From positions 29,120,062 through 29,184,061 of the forward strand of contig CM026401.1 in the NCBI GenBank assembly GCA_014843695.1: DNA of 64,000 nt. Reading direction: 5' to 3'. Of the stretch, positions 11,101 through 21,751 are shown in pieces. Position numbers and translations under genes: made by a program. The notes beneath the pieces are model-generated. The model worked only from the letters and a program-made list of their open reading frames with translations, made no database searches and was not told the DNA's origin. Origin of the DNA: Archivesica marissinica. Its lineage: Eukaryota > Mollusca > Bivalvia > Venerida > Vesicomyidae. Within the stretch, counting starts at the first letter, position 1. Every line of letters starts with the position of its first letter.

Positions 11101-12425
11101 CGGGAGGAATAGGGTGTTACAGTGGGAGGAATAAGGTGTTACAGCGGGAGGAATAGGGTGTCACAGCGGGAGGAATAGGGTGTCACAGCGGGAGGAATAG
11201 GGTGTTACAGTGTGAGGAATAAGGTGTCAACGTGGGAGGAATAGGGTGTTACAGTGTGAGGAATAAGGTGTCAACGTGGGAGGAATAGGGTGTTACAGCG
11301 AGGGGAATATGGTGTCACAGCGGGATGAATAGGGTGTTACAGTGGGAGGAATAAGGTGTTATAGCGGGAGGAATAGGGTGTCACAGCGAGAGGAATAGGG
11401 TGTTACAGTGGGAGGAATAGGGTGTCACAGTGGGAGGAATAGGGTGTCACAGCGGGAGGAATAAGGTGTTACAGTGGGAGGAATAAGGTGTTACAGTGGA
11501 GGAATAGGGTGTCACAGCGGGAGGAATAAGGTGTTACAGTGGGAGGAATAAGGTGTTACAGTGGGAGGAATAAGGTGTTACAGTGGGAGGAATAGGGTGT
11601 CACAGCGGGATGAATACGGTGTCACAGTGGGGTGAATAAGGTATCACAGCGGGAGGAATAGGGTGTTACAGTGGGAGGAATAGGGTGTTACAGTGGGAGG
11701 AATATGGTGTCACAGTGGGAGGAATAGAGTGTTTCAGCGGGAGGAATATGGTGTAACAGCGGTAGGAATATGGTGTCACAGCGGGAGGAATAGGGTGTTA
11801 CAGCGGGGGGAATATGGTGTCACAGCGGGATGAATATGGTGTTACAGTGGGAGGAATAGGGTGTCACAGTGGGAGGAATAGGGTGTCACAGCGGGAGGAA
11901 TATGGTGTCACAGCGGGATGAATATGGTGTTACAGTGGGAGGAATAAGGTGTCACAGCGGGAGGAATATGGTGTCACAGTGGGAGGAATAGAGTGTAACA
12001 GCGGTAGGAATATGGTGTCACAGCGGGAGGAATAGGGTGTCACAGCGGGAGGAATAGGGTTGTACAGTGGGAGGAATAGGGTGTTACAGTGGGAGTAATA
12101 GGGTATCACAGTGGGAGTAATAGGGTATCACAGCGGGAGGAATATGGTGTCACAGTGGGAGAATATGGTGTCACAGCGGTATGAATAAGGTGTCACAGCG
12201 GGAGGAATAGGGTGTTACAGTGGGAGGAATAGGGTGTCACAGCGGGAGGAATATGGTGTCACAGCGGGAGGAATATGTTGTTACAGCCGGAGGAATAGGG
12301 TGTCACAGCGGGAGGAATAGGGTGTTACAGTTGGAGGAATAGGGTGTTACAGTGGGATGAATATGGTGTCACAGCGGGATGAACAGGGTGTCACAGCGGG
12401 ATAAATAGAGTGTCACAACAGGAGT
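8191..12425. repeat. 22-bp array, left copy (about 190 units)
   Basis: A head-to-tail array with unit TGTTACAGTGGGAGGAAT followed by AGGG or AAGG. The main variants are TGTCACAGCGGG, GGATGAAT, AATATGG and TCAACGTGGG. Variants recur in blocks, for example the series containing TCAACGTGGGAGGAATAGGG near 9430, 10130, 10990, 11230 and 11270, suggesting higher-order duplication. No open frame of note crosses it. Confidence 0.97.
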
Positions 12426-12537
12426 ATTGTATATGTATGCATGTATTGTATATGTATGCATGTATTGTATATGTATGCATGCATTGTATATGTATGCATG
12501 TATTGTATACGTATGCATGTATTGTTTATGTATGTAT
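12424..12537. repeat. 19-bp minisatellite, six units
   Basis: Six copies of GTATTGTATATGTATGCAT with one or two changes (CGTATGCAT, GTTTATGTATG), directly joining the 22-bp array on the left and the TG tract on the right. Confidence 0.95.
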
Positions 12538-12560
12538 GTGTGTGTGTGTGTGTGGTGTGT

Positions 12561-12599
<39 letters not shown>

Positions 12600-12618
12600 T
12601 GTGTGTGTGTGTGTGTGG

Positions 12619-12660
<42 letters not shown>

Positions 12661-12945
12661 TGTGTGTGTGTATGTTGTGGTATGTGTGGTGTGTGTGTGT
12701 GGTGTGTGTGGTGTGTATGTTGTGTGTGTTGTGTGGATGTGGTGTGTGTGTGGTGTGTGTGTGGTATGGGTGGTTTGTGGTGTGTGTGTGGTGTGTGTGG
12801 TATGTGTGTGGTGCGTGTGTGGTATGTGTGGTGTGTGTGGTGTGATATGATGTGTGGGTGTGGTGTGTGTGTGTGTGTGTGGGTGTGTGTGTGTGTGGTG
12901 TGTGTGTGTGGTGTGTGTGTGTGTGTGGTGTGTGGTGTGTGTGTG

Positions 12946-13020
<75 letters not shown>

Positions 13021-13034
13021 TGTTGTGTGTGTGT
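12536..13034. repeat. (TG)n-rich simple sequence
   Basis: Roughly 500 bp of TGTG runs broken by GTGTGG, GTATG and GTTGTG. It encodes spurious Val/Cys frames on the plus strand and Thr/His frames on the minus strand, which are not genes. Confidence 0.97.
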
Positions 13035-13366
<332 letters not shown>

Positions 13367-13380
13367 ATGTATGTATGTGG

Positions 13381-13500
13381 CGTGTATGTAGCGTGGCGTG
13401 GTGGCGCCGCGTGGCGTCCGTGTCCGTGTATTTGTATTGCACTTGTATTGCACATGGTCGTGTCCGTGTATTTGTATTTGTATTTGTATTGCACTTGTAT
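13381..13500. repeat. Degenerate GTCCGTGTATTTGTATTGCA repeats
   Basis: Two or three imperfect copies built on GTCCGTGTATTTGTATTGCA and CTTGTATTGCACATGGTC fill the gap between the GC tract and the 44-bp array. Confidence 0.75.
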
Positions 13501-13766
13501 GGTCATTGCCATGTTCTATATAATCTCGTTGGGACCGTATGGCTTGACAGTGCCATGTTCTATATAACCTCGTTGGGGCCATATGGCTTGTCATTGCCAT
13601 GTTCTATATAACCTCGTTGGGGCATTGTGGCTTGTCATTGCCATGTTCTATATAACCTCGTTGGGGCATTATGGCTTGTCATTTCCATGTTCTATATAAC
13701 CTCGTTGGGGCATTATGGCTTGTCATTGCCATGTTCTATATAACCTCGTTGGGGCATTATGACTTG
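13501..13766. repeat. 44-bp minisatellite, six units
   Basis: Six copies of a 44-bp unit containing GCCATGTTCTATATAACCTC, GTTGGGGCATTATGG and CTTGTCATT. The first copies are most diverged (TAATCTCG, GGGACCGTATGG). Confidence 0.95.
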
Positions 13767-14150
13767 ATGGAATAATGAAAAATAAGCTGTTTCAAAATAG
13801 TATTCACAGACAACGTTAGGTTTAATTATATTCGTGAGATAACAATAACACATATGAGTAAATAAACCTATTTTAGTTGACGATACAGACACAACATATG
13901 AATATACTACACCCCATGGCAGACATATCTCAGTTTACGTTTCATTTATTCGGAATACACACACAAAGTGTTTCCCTTTAATGCGTCATCGTTATCACAG
14001 CCAATAAAAGAACTGGCGATACATTAAATCAGTGAGAGGCAAGACCATGATGATCAGATAGTGTTAGGTTAAATGATTGCTATCTGCCTAAATACCTGCT
14101 AAACAGATCGTGTGGCAACATACCATATCGCCGTAGTGAACACTCTCGTC
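13767..14150. other. Unique AT-rich sequence, nothing recognised
   Basis: No tandem repeat, SINE or LINE motif is visible. It ends just before a partial unit of the 99-bp array (GCAATCTATAGGGGTGTATA, twice near 14161-14214). Confidence 0.4.
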
Positions 14151-14214
14151 CTATGCATGCAGCAATCTATAGGGGTGTATATTCGTCCCATGCAGCAATC
14201 TATAGGGGTGTATA

Positions 14215-14377
14215 TAGCCTGGCAACAGGCGCCCATATATATGTTGCCTGGACAGTCAAATAAATATACTTTAACACTGATACTATTAATTGGGCCGTAT
14301 TCAGTTTCTGATCATATCAACGTGTAATTTTGCCAAAAGTTAAAAAGTGAAAAATCGACAAACTGGAACCCAGGCTA
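14215..14377. mobile_element. 163-bp MITE, intact copy
   Basis: Starts TAGCCTGG and ends CCAGGCTA, so the termini are inverted repeats of at least 8 bp. It is flanked by GGGTGTATA (14206-14214) and GGGCGTATA (14378-14386), a 9-bp target duplication with one T/C difference. Both flanks match consecutive parts of the local 99-bp repeat unit (ATAGGGGCGTATAGTCAATG), so the empty site can be inferred. A second copy lies at 21752-22314. There is no coding capacity. A 9-bp duplication would fit the Mutator-like group, but the short TIR does not allow firm assignment. Confidence 0.75.
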
Positions 14378-14955
14378 GGGCGTATATAGTCAATGGTAAA
14401 TGTCCGCTCTATATAATGGATATACCCACCTGTAGCAATGTCCGGGCCTAGACTGATCTTCGTATTGCAATATATAGGGACGTATAGTCAATGGTAAATG
14501 TCCGCTCTATATAATGGATATACCCACCTGTAGCAATGTCCGGGCCTAGACTGATCTTCGTATTGCAATATATAGGGACGTATAGTCAATGGTCGATGCC
14601 CGCTCTATATAATGGATTTACCCACCTGTAGCAATGTCCGGGCCTAGACGGATCTTCGTATTGCAATATATAGGGGCGTATAGTCAATGGTAAATGTCCG
14701 CTCTATATAGTGGATTTACCCACCTGTAGCAATGGCCAGGCCTAGACGGATATTCGTATTGCAATATATAGGGACGTATAGTCAATGGTCGATGTCCGCT
14801 CTATATCGTGGATTTACCCACCTGTAGCAATGGCCAGGCCTAGACGGATATTCGTATTGCAATATATAGGGCGTATAGTCAATGGTCGATGTCCGCTCTA
14901 TATCGTGGATTTACTCACCTTTAGCAATGGCCAGGCCTCGTATTGCAATCTATAT
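14378..14955. repeat. 99-bp minisatellite, about six units
   Basis: Units of 97-99 bp contain CGTATAGTCAATGGTAAATG, TCCGCTCTATATAATGGAT, CCCACCTGTAGCAATGTCC and GGATCTTCGTATTGCAATAT. Later units change ATAATGG to ATCGTGG and TGTCCGGG to TGGCCAGG. The last unit is truncated before a minus-strand SINE. Partial units also lie left of the MITE at 14161-14214. Confidence 0.93.
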
Positions 14956-14996
14956 GGGCAATTTCTTCAGGCACATCTAAGATCGGATAATGTATT

Positions 14997-15274
14997 TTAC
15001 GTTTATATATCGTCGCTACCGGTTGCCCATAAGAACGACGCCTCCTAAAGAGATTTTTAGATTGTTGCAGGATAGTGCAATGATACAGACAGAGATCCAT
15101 TCCAGAGTCTCATATGGTTCTCTTACTTGCACGGTGTAAAGCACCGGCACGATACCACGGCTTAAAGTCCCATCTGAAAGACTGTGAATGTTATTAGGGT
15201 CAGACGGGGGATCGAACCTGCGATCCCTGAATTACCAGTCCAACGTGTTAACCACTGGACTACAGATCCATCTG
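14997..15274 (-). mobile_element. SINE family 1, full-length minus-strand copy
   Basis: Reverse complement of the family: the tail is at the left (TTTACGTTTATATATCGTCG), then GCTACCGGTTGCCCATAAG. Box B (GGGATCGAACC in this orientation) and the tRNA head (CTACAGATCCATCTG) are at the right. Flanks GATCGGATAATGT (14981-14993) and GATCGGACAATGT (15276-15288) form a 13-bp target duplication with one mismatch. Confidence 0.92.
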
Positions 15275-15288
15275 TGATCGGACAATGT

Positions 15289-16234
15289 GCATATATATAT
15301 GTACATTCCTATTTGATGTCACTGATTTTAGAATGTTTGTGTTTATCGGAGTAAGATTGGAATTTATTTTCACTGAATGATCGACGTAATTTGCATTTGC
15401 TAAAACAGTAGTGATCACAAAAAAATGAAATAAAATATTACACTAACAAGCACAGATCTTCTTCATTTATGGTTTCCAAAGATTATTGGCTAATATATTT
15501 TCAATTATTTTGTATTCACTTTTACAAATCCATGTTAGCGTGAACGTTAGCAATAGCAAATAGGTATAAATAGTATAAGTTTCGGGTTAGTTTATGTCTG
15601 CATTCAACATTGAAAACGAGAGAAAACGCAACATCATTAGAGGGGTGCTTGTGGTTATTTACACGGAACAGTTCGATGGTGATATTCATTTTAGAGAAAT
15701 GTGTATGAGTGTATATGATGGCTTCCTCCTAGAGATCGAGCCCGGTCGGAACCAAGAGGGGTACTTACACTACACACATAAACCCACACTGTCACTTCTC
15801 TCTCCCTCGTGTAGATGATATTCCCTCTCAGGAGTGAGGTATCGACCGCGATTAAACCGAGTTTGGGTATGACCTTATGCGTGGCGTGTTTTGTGATTCA
15901 ATCAGGCATGTGATTGGTATAATGTGCAGTATAAAGGTGTGAATGTGACCTGAACCCGACCTTGATACTTTGTCGTGCCTGACTGAAGGAGATATGACAA
16001 CATCCTTCGGGAATATATTTATATGAATCCATGTATCAGTATATATAGAGTGTACGGAATCCGAAAATACATACATATATCCTGACTAGTTGGTATGCGG
16101 TAAAACCATTTCTTGTTCGCGATTTCAGAGATGATAGAACCCGCTCTGTCCTTAGATTGTATATCCACGTGACAGTCGTATCTAAAACATGATAGGTGTC
16201 CATCAATGCCTAACTCTTGTAGGTCTTTCCGAAT
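15289..16234. other. Unique stretch with no supportable gene
   Basis: Non-repetitive sequence. Plus-strand frame 15594-15818 (74 residues) and minus-strand frames 15852-16306 have no recognisable domain, signal peptide or splice context that I can defend. Part of the minus frame, near KDLQELGIDGHLSCFRYD, looks less biased than random but matches nothing I know. Confidence 0.4.
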
Positions 16235-16313
16235 ACGGTGTTTCAAATGAATACCGTTCAAATGAATACCGTGTTTCACGTGTTTCAAATGAATACCGTG
16301 TTTCAAATGTGTA
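16235..16313. repeat. Short direct repeats, GTGTTTCAAATGAATACC
   Basis: Four imperfect copies of a unit of about 20 bp (GTGTTTCAAATGAATACC plus G), with one unit shortened to GTGTTTCAC. Confidence 0.85.
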
Positions 16314-16410
16314 TGTTAAGCCGTTACAAGATATAAACGTATAGAAAGTATTCCTAATAACAAGTTTAGTATCACTGATAAACATTTTCAATAGTATTAT
16401 ATGGTCATTA

Positions 16411-16614
16411 TTATTTCGTTCGTTCCGAAATCCACTTTGTCAAGTCGGAAATTAAATTGTTAGATTCTAGATTCGTTAATGCAATAGGGCGATACTTGTT
16501 TGGATTGGTGTTGTCTTTTCCTGGCTTATGTATTGGGGTTTCTTTCCAGAATTGAGCAATTTGTCCTGAATTCACAAATGTTGTTAGCAATCGTATAGTA
16601 CAACGAATGTACAC
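16411..16614 (-). mobile_element. LINE reverse-transcriptase fragment
   Basis: The minus-strand frame reads NSGQIAQFWKETPIHKPGKD, then YRPIALTN, then LESNNLISDLTKWISERTK. The first part is the conserved W+...I.PI.KPGKD...YRPI.LT block that opens the RT domain of CR1/Jockey-like non-LTR elements. In complete enzymes about 15-20 residues separate YRPIALT from a LE.NNL...Q.GFR..RS segment. Here the two are fused, consistent with an in-frame deletion of about 50 bp, and a stop follows. Residues upstream of about LLTTFVNSG lie in the first unit of the adjacent 38-bp array, so the right boundary is uncertain. A dead fragment. Confidence 0.75.
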
Positions 16615-16858
16615 CCTTTATCCGCATATCGTATAGTACAACTAATGTACACCCTTTATCCGCATATCGTATAGTACAACTAATGTACACCCTTTATCCG
16701 CATATCGTATAGTACAACGAATGTACACCCTTTATTCGCATATCGTATAGTACAACTAATGTACACCCTGTATCCACATATCGTATAGTACAACTAATGT
16801 ACACCCTTTAACCGCATATCGTATAGTACAACGAATGTACACCCTTTATCCGCATATC
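16590..16858. repeat. 38-bp minisatellite, seven units
   Basis: Seven near-perfect 38-bp units contain ATCGTATAGTACAACGAATG and TACACCCTTTATCCGCAT, with CGAATG/CTAATG alternatives. The array directly abuts the LINE RT fragment on its left. Confidence 0.95.
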
Positions 16859-17054
16859 AATTCTTTAATTTAAGATTATTTTATTTCTAGGTGATGTGGT
16901 CGCCATATCGGGTACACATGACCCAGGTCCGTAACTTCAAGATCAGTGTCACACTTTGTGTGGGTGGCATTCATCACCTACTCTGATAGTTGTGTTTGGG
17001 ACGGGCTTAATGTAATGTTGTTAACTTGTTGCCCAACCCATTTGCTTTTGTCAT
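16859..17054. other. Unique spacer
   Basis: About 200 bp of non-repetitive sequence between two minisatellites. Nothing recognised. Confidence 0.4.
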
Positions 17055-17577
17055 GTTGTATTATTATTGTGTAACTATATGCACGTGTATATAGTGTTGT
17101 ATTATTGTGTAACTATATGCACGTGTATATAGTGTTGTATTATTGTGTAACTATATGCACGTATATATAGTGTTGTATTATTGTGTAACTATATGCACGT
17201 ATATATAGTGTTGTATTATTATTGTGTAACTATATGCACGTGTATATAGTGTTGTATTATTATTGTGTAACTATATGCACGTATATATAGTGTTGTATTA
17301 TTATTGTGTAACTATATGCACGTATATATAGTGTTGTATTATTATTGTGTAACTATATGCACGTGTATATAGTGTTGTATTATTATTGTGTAACTATATG
17401 CACGTATATATAGTGTTGTATTATTATTGTGTAACTATATGCACGTATATATAGTGTTGTATTATTATTGTGTAACTATATGCACGTATATATAGTGTTG
17501 TATTATTATTGTGTAACTATATGCACGTATATATAGTGTTGTATTATTATTGTGTAACTATATGCACGTATATATAG
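17055..17577. repeat. 41/38-bp minisatellite, about 13 units
   Basis: Units contain GTTGTATTATTATTGTGTAA and CTATATGCACGTATATATA. Early units lack one ATT, giving 38 instead of 41 bp, and CACGTGTATATAG alternates with CACGTATATATAG. Confidence 0.95.
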
Positions 17578-18118
17578 GCAATACAATAGGGTTACATTAA
17601 GTTCTTGTTTAATCTCAAGTTTCTATTTCTAAGCATCATAGTTTGGCGACTTTAATTTAATAAAGAAGCGTGGTGACAGTGCTTTCTTTTGTTTATTTTC
17701 AATGTATCTGGGGGGGGGGGGGGGAGCAATACCTAGCAAATTGTATAAGCATTAGCCCTTAATTCTAGTGCTACGATCTAGGAAAAATAATGACAATGTC
17801 GTTGTGGATTATAGAAAATGTAAAACATGATCATGACTGTATTCAGAATGTCATATGTATCCAACTGGCAATTCATTCATTCTGAACAAGTGAATTACGA
17901 AGGGATACAGCGACAGATAAGGGCCGGGTTACTCTATTCAGGGCGAGTATTGCCTTGCTTTGTTTAGAGCAATCATTTCAGCGTTGTGAATGTGGTGTGT
18001 GTTTTATAATTGACTTTTGATCTTCTCATACAAGAGTATACATTCATATATTCATGAGTATCAACAATTATTTACAGTACATATAAATAATGTATTAAGA
18101 AGCTACCTTTCCAACACA
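17578..18118. other. Unique AT-rich stretch with a poly-G run
   Basis: No gene recognised. A run of 15 G lies at 17710-17724; its length is unreliable with most sequencing methods. Confidence 0.45.
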
Positions 18119-18430
18119 GACGGATCTGTAGTCCAGTGGTAACACGCTGGACTGGTAATCCAGGGATCGCAGGTTCGATCCCCCGTCTGACCCTAATAAA
18201 ATTAAGTCTTTCAGATGGGACGTTAAACCGAGGTCTCGTGTCGGTGCATTACACCTTGCACGTAAAAGAACCAGAGGAGACTCTGGAATGGATCTCTCTC
18301 TGTATCATTGCACTATCCTCCAAAAATCTAAAATCCGGTAGCGACGATAATTAAACGTAAACCACACTTCCAATCTTTAGGAGGCGTCGCTCATATGGGC
18401 AACCGCTAGCGACGATAAATAAACGTAAAA
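18119..18430 (+). mobile_element. SINE family 1 with duplicated tail
   Basis: Full tRNA head with intact box A (TAGTCCAGTGG) and box B (GGTTCGATCCC). After CCAAAAATCTAAAAT, the GACTAATCTCTTCAGGAGG segment is missing and a first tail (CCGGTAGCGACGATAATTAA) follows directly. Then come CCACACTTCCAATC and a second, more complete tail (TTTAGGAGGCGTCGCTCATA to AAATAAACGTAAAAC). Either two insertions are nested or the tail was duplicated. No clean target duplication was found. Confidence 0.88.
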
Positions 18431-18907
18431 CAATACACTTTTCCATAATTATACTAGTGATGGTCCCTTGTCAAAAAGGAAAGGCTAACGGTGAGATCGT
18501 GTCCATTTGTATATACATGCGAATTTAATATTGAGTTAAGTTTTGCTCAAATTATTATCAAATAGGGTTTTTATTAAACATAAACATTTTAGCAAAAGAG
18601 AAATTACCAATTTTTATCATGTAGTTCTATTTTTTAAGAGCTATTTCTGTGAATGTGTGTTACCTCGACATCTGCACATGCGCACATAGTAATTTGACTA
18701 GTTATAATAAAATAAGAAATAAATGTATAAAAAATATAATGTTTCATTGGGCATGCGTTTTATATATATGTTATTATATTACATAGAATAATGCATTGTA
18801 ATGTAATATATATAATAGCTCCACTCTATGCAGGTGGATCATGATCATTATAAAACCATTACAACATAGTCCAATGGCGGAGCAAGCCGTAGCATAACCA
18901 CATTAAG
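18431..18907. other. AT-rich unique stretch with imperfect AT palindrome
   Basis: No gene recognised. Near 18757-18815 an imperfect inverted repeat, TTATATATATGTTATTATAT against AATGTAATATATATAA, surrounds ATAGAATAATGCATTG. Confidence 0.4.
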
Positions 18908-19165
18908 GGTCCCCGCCCCCGTGACAAAGTAGTTAAGTCCGTTAACTTGAACTCACTTACCCGTCACCGCTGTATGTTCGAATCCCACTGGTGGTGTCGA
19001 ATTATTTCATGTAAAGAAGTTATCCAGCTGGCTTGCGGAAGGTATGTGGTTCTACCCGGGTGCCTTTCGTGACTGATCGAAGGGACACCCGTGGCCTTCC
19101 TCTGGCAATACTGGTTGGAATATCGCCAAATAACCTAAGCTGTCGGTGAAGCTGTAAACAGCAAC
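18908..19165 (+). mobile_element. SINE family 2, plus-strand copy
   Basis: tRNA-like head GTGACAAAGTAGTTAAGTCC, box-B-like TGTTCGAATCCC, then ATGTAAAGAAGTTATCCAGC, TGGCTTGCGGAAGGTATGTG, GTTCTACCCGGGTGCC, its partial inverse GGACACCCGTGGCCTTCC, and finally ATATCGCCAAATAACC and TGTCGGTG. The core matches the minus-strand copy at 3727-3906. The box A region is diverged, so it is probably silent. Confidence 0.72.
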
Positions 19166-19210
19166 ACAATCCAAGGCAGACAAGAAATAACAGGAATTCA
19201 AATATACATA

Positions 19211-20925
19211 CTATTGCGGCGCGCTATATTCTACTATTGCGGCGCGCTTTATTATGCTATTGCGGCACGCTATAGTCTGATATTGCGGCGCGCCTTATTC
19301 TGCTATTGCGGCACGCTATAGTCTGATATTGCGGCGCGCTATATTCTGTTATTGTGGCGTGCTATATTCTGCTATTGTGGTGCGCTATATTCTGCTATTG
19401 TGGCGCGCTATATTCTGCTATTGTGGTGCGCTAAATTCTGCTATTGTGGTGCGCTATATTCTGCTATTGTGGCGCGCTATATTCTGATATTGTGGCGTGC
19501 TATATTCTGCTATTGTGGCGTGCTATATTCTGCTATTGTGGCGCGCTATATTCTGCTATTGTGGCGTGCTATATTCTGCTATTGTGGTGCGCTATTTTCT
19601 GCTATTGTGGCGCGCTATATTCTGCTATTGTGGCGCGCTTTATTCTGCTATTGTGGCGCGCTATATTCTGCTATTGTGGCGCGCTATATTCTGCTATTGT
19701 GGCGTGCTATACTGCTATTGTGGCGCGCTATATTCTGCTATTGTGGTGCGCTATGTTCTGCTATTGTGGCGCGCTATATTCTGCTATTGTGGCGTGCTAT
19801 ATTCTGCTATTGTGGCGCGCTATATTCTGATATTGTGGCGTGCTATATTCTGCTATTGTGGTGCGCTATATTCTGCTATTGTGGCGCGCTATATTCTGCT
19901 ATTGTGGCGTGCTATATTCTGCTATTGTGGCGCGCTATATTCTGCTATTGTGGCGCGCTATATTCTGCTATGTGGTGCGCTATATTCTGCTATTGTGGCG
20001 CGCTATATTCTGCTATTGTGGCGCGCTATATTCTGCTATTGTGGCGTGCTATTTTCTGCTATTGTGGCGCGCTATATTCTCCAAGCTATTGTGGCGCGCT
20101 ATATTCTGCTATTGTGGCGCGCTATATTCTGCTATTGTGGCGCGCTATATTCTGCTATTGTGGCGCGCTATATTCTGCTATTGTGGCGCGCTATATTCTG
20201 CTATTGTGGCGCGCTATATTCTGCTATTGTGGCACGCTATATTATGCTGCTATTGTGGTGCACTATATTCTGCTGCTATTGTGGTGCGCTATATTATGCT
20301 GCTATTGTGGTGCGCTATATTCTGCTGCTATTGTGGTGCGCTATATTCTGCTATTGTGGTGCGCTATATCCTGCTGCTATTGTGGCACGCTATATCTGCT
20401 GCTATTGGGCACGCTATATTATGCTGCTATTGTGGTGCGCTATATTCTGGCTATTGTGGTGCGCTATATTCTGCTATTGTGGCACGCTATATTATGCTGC
20501 TATTGTGGTGCGCTATATTCTGCTGCTATTGTGGTGCGCTATATTCTGCTGCTATTGTGGGCGCTAAATTCTGCTGCTATTGTGGTGCGCTATATTCTGC
20601 TGCTATTGTGGTGCGCTATATTCTGCTATTGTGGTGCGCTATATTCTGCTGCTATTGTGGTGCGCTATATTCTGCTATTGTGGTGCGCTATATTCTTCTA
20701 TTGTGGCGCGCTATATTTTGCTATTGTGGTGCGCTATATTCTGCTATTGTGGCGTGCTATATTCTGCTATTGTGGCGCGCTATATTCTGCTATTGTGGCG
20801 CGCTATATTCTGCTATTGTGGCGCGCTATATTCTGCTATTGCGGCGCGCTATTTTCTGCTATTGTGGTGCGCTATATTCTGCTATTGCGGCGCGCTATAT
20901 TCTGCTATTGTGGCGCGCTATTTTC
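19211..20925. repeat. 23-bp satellite with 26-bp subfamily (about 74 units)
   Basis: Main unit of 23 bp: CTATTGTGGCGCGCTATATT plus CTG. Units from 19211 to about 19345 carry GCGGCGCGC. Between about 20240 and 20690 many units are 26 bp, with CTGCTG and TGGTGCGC. The rest are 23 bp. The unit has no stop in any plus-strand frame and 23 is not divisible by three, so translation cycles through all frames as a 23-residue hydrophobic repeat (LLWRAIFCYCGALYSAIV and so on). The resulting frames of up to 569 codons are not evidence of a gene. Confidence 0.96.
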
Positions 20926-21154
20926 GACATTAATCAGATCAGCTCTCGACGTTCATGAGCTACTTATTTTTAAAGATTTTCGAAAATTTAAAAAATGCCA
21001 CTCGGTGAAGTTCATCTCCGGTTGTCAAGAAGCCACACATGAGCTATACACGGTTCACTGACGTGCCGTATCAGAGCTATTCACATTGTCCACTTTAAGC
21101 TAATGTAACAAGCGATTACCGACCGTCAATACCATATAAAAGCCGTTAACGACT
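20926..21154. other. Unique spacer
   Basis: Non-repetitive sequence between the 23-bp satellite and a SINE. Nothing recognised. Confidence 0.4.
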
Positions 21155-21164
21155 GACTGGCGAC

Positions 21165-21438
21165 CTGTAGTCCAGTGGTAACACGCTGGCCTGTTAATCC
21201 AGGGATCGCAGGTTCGATCCCCCGTCTGACCCTAATACAATTAACAAACTTTCAGATGGGACGTTAAACCGAGATCTCGTGTCGGTGCTTTTCACTGTGC
21301 ACGTAAAAGAACCAGAGGATACTCTGGAATGGGTATCTGTCTGTATCATTGCACTATCCTTCAAAATATAAAATGACTAATATCTTCAGGAGGCGTCGCT
21401 CAAATGGGTAACCGGTAGCGACGATAAATAAACGTAAA
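21165..21438 (+). mobile_element. SINE family 1 with 11-bp target duplication
   Basis: Begins at CTGTAGTCCAGTGG, so the first 7 or so bases of the head are lost. Box A and box B (GGTTCGATCCC) are intact. The anticodon-stem region is changed to CTGGCCTGTTAATCCAG. The tail is ATAAATAAACGTAAAG. ACTGGCGACCT occurs at 21156-21166 and 21443-21453, an exact 11-bp target duplication. Confidence 0.92.
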
Positions 21439-21751
21439 GCACACTGGCGACCTCTACCAGACCCAGGTCGATCGACTCACTCTTGCGATTGTTTTGAGTA
21501 TTGTCAAAATGTGTGTGAGAGTTAGCTGATTTATCACGTCCTCCGAGACAAACTGAAGACCATTAGGTCCTATATAAGAACTTGTCAAGTGCACCAAAAC
21601 CTTTCGCGAGGGACTCATGGTGGTTTCATTGTTCACATGGTCAGGTGACCGCGGAGCAAAATCGCGAATACAATCGCGACTCAGTGACACCCACAGCACA
21701 GCGTTTCTCAATATTTGTTTGGTGGGTATATTTCTGTTGGTCGCACTTTAG

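Larger units (their letters stand above)
1..11695. repeat. Left copy of an 11.7-kb near-identical duplication
   Basis: This segment recurs at 52301-64000 in the same orientation and runs to both window edges, so the true length is unknown. The offset is 52300 at the start, 52302 after a GA-run difference near 2300, and 52305 at the end. By eye, the non-array part (2190-8190) differs at only three places: the GA run, A/C at 2741 and T/G at 3109. More differences cluster in the 47-bp array, and three single-base length changes lie in the 22-bp array. Such low divergence suggests one locus represented twice in the assembly. A very recent duplication is the alternative. Confidence 0.95.

Noticed and set aside
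19352..21061. 569-codon hydrophobic repeat protein
   Set aside because: The 23-bp unit lacks stops in every plus-strand frame, so the frame is expected by composition alone. No start context, signal or conserved end.
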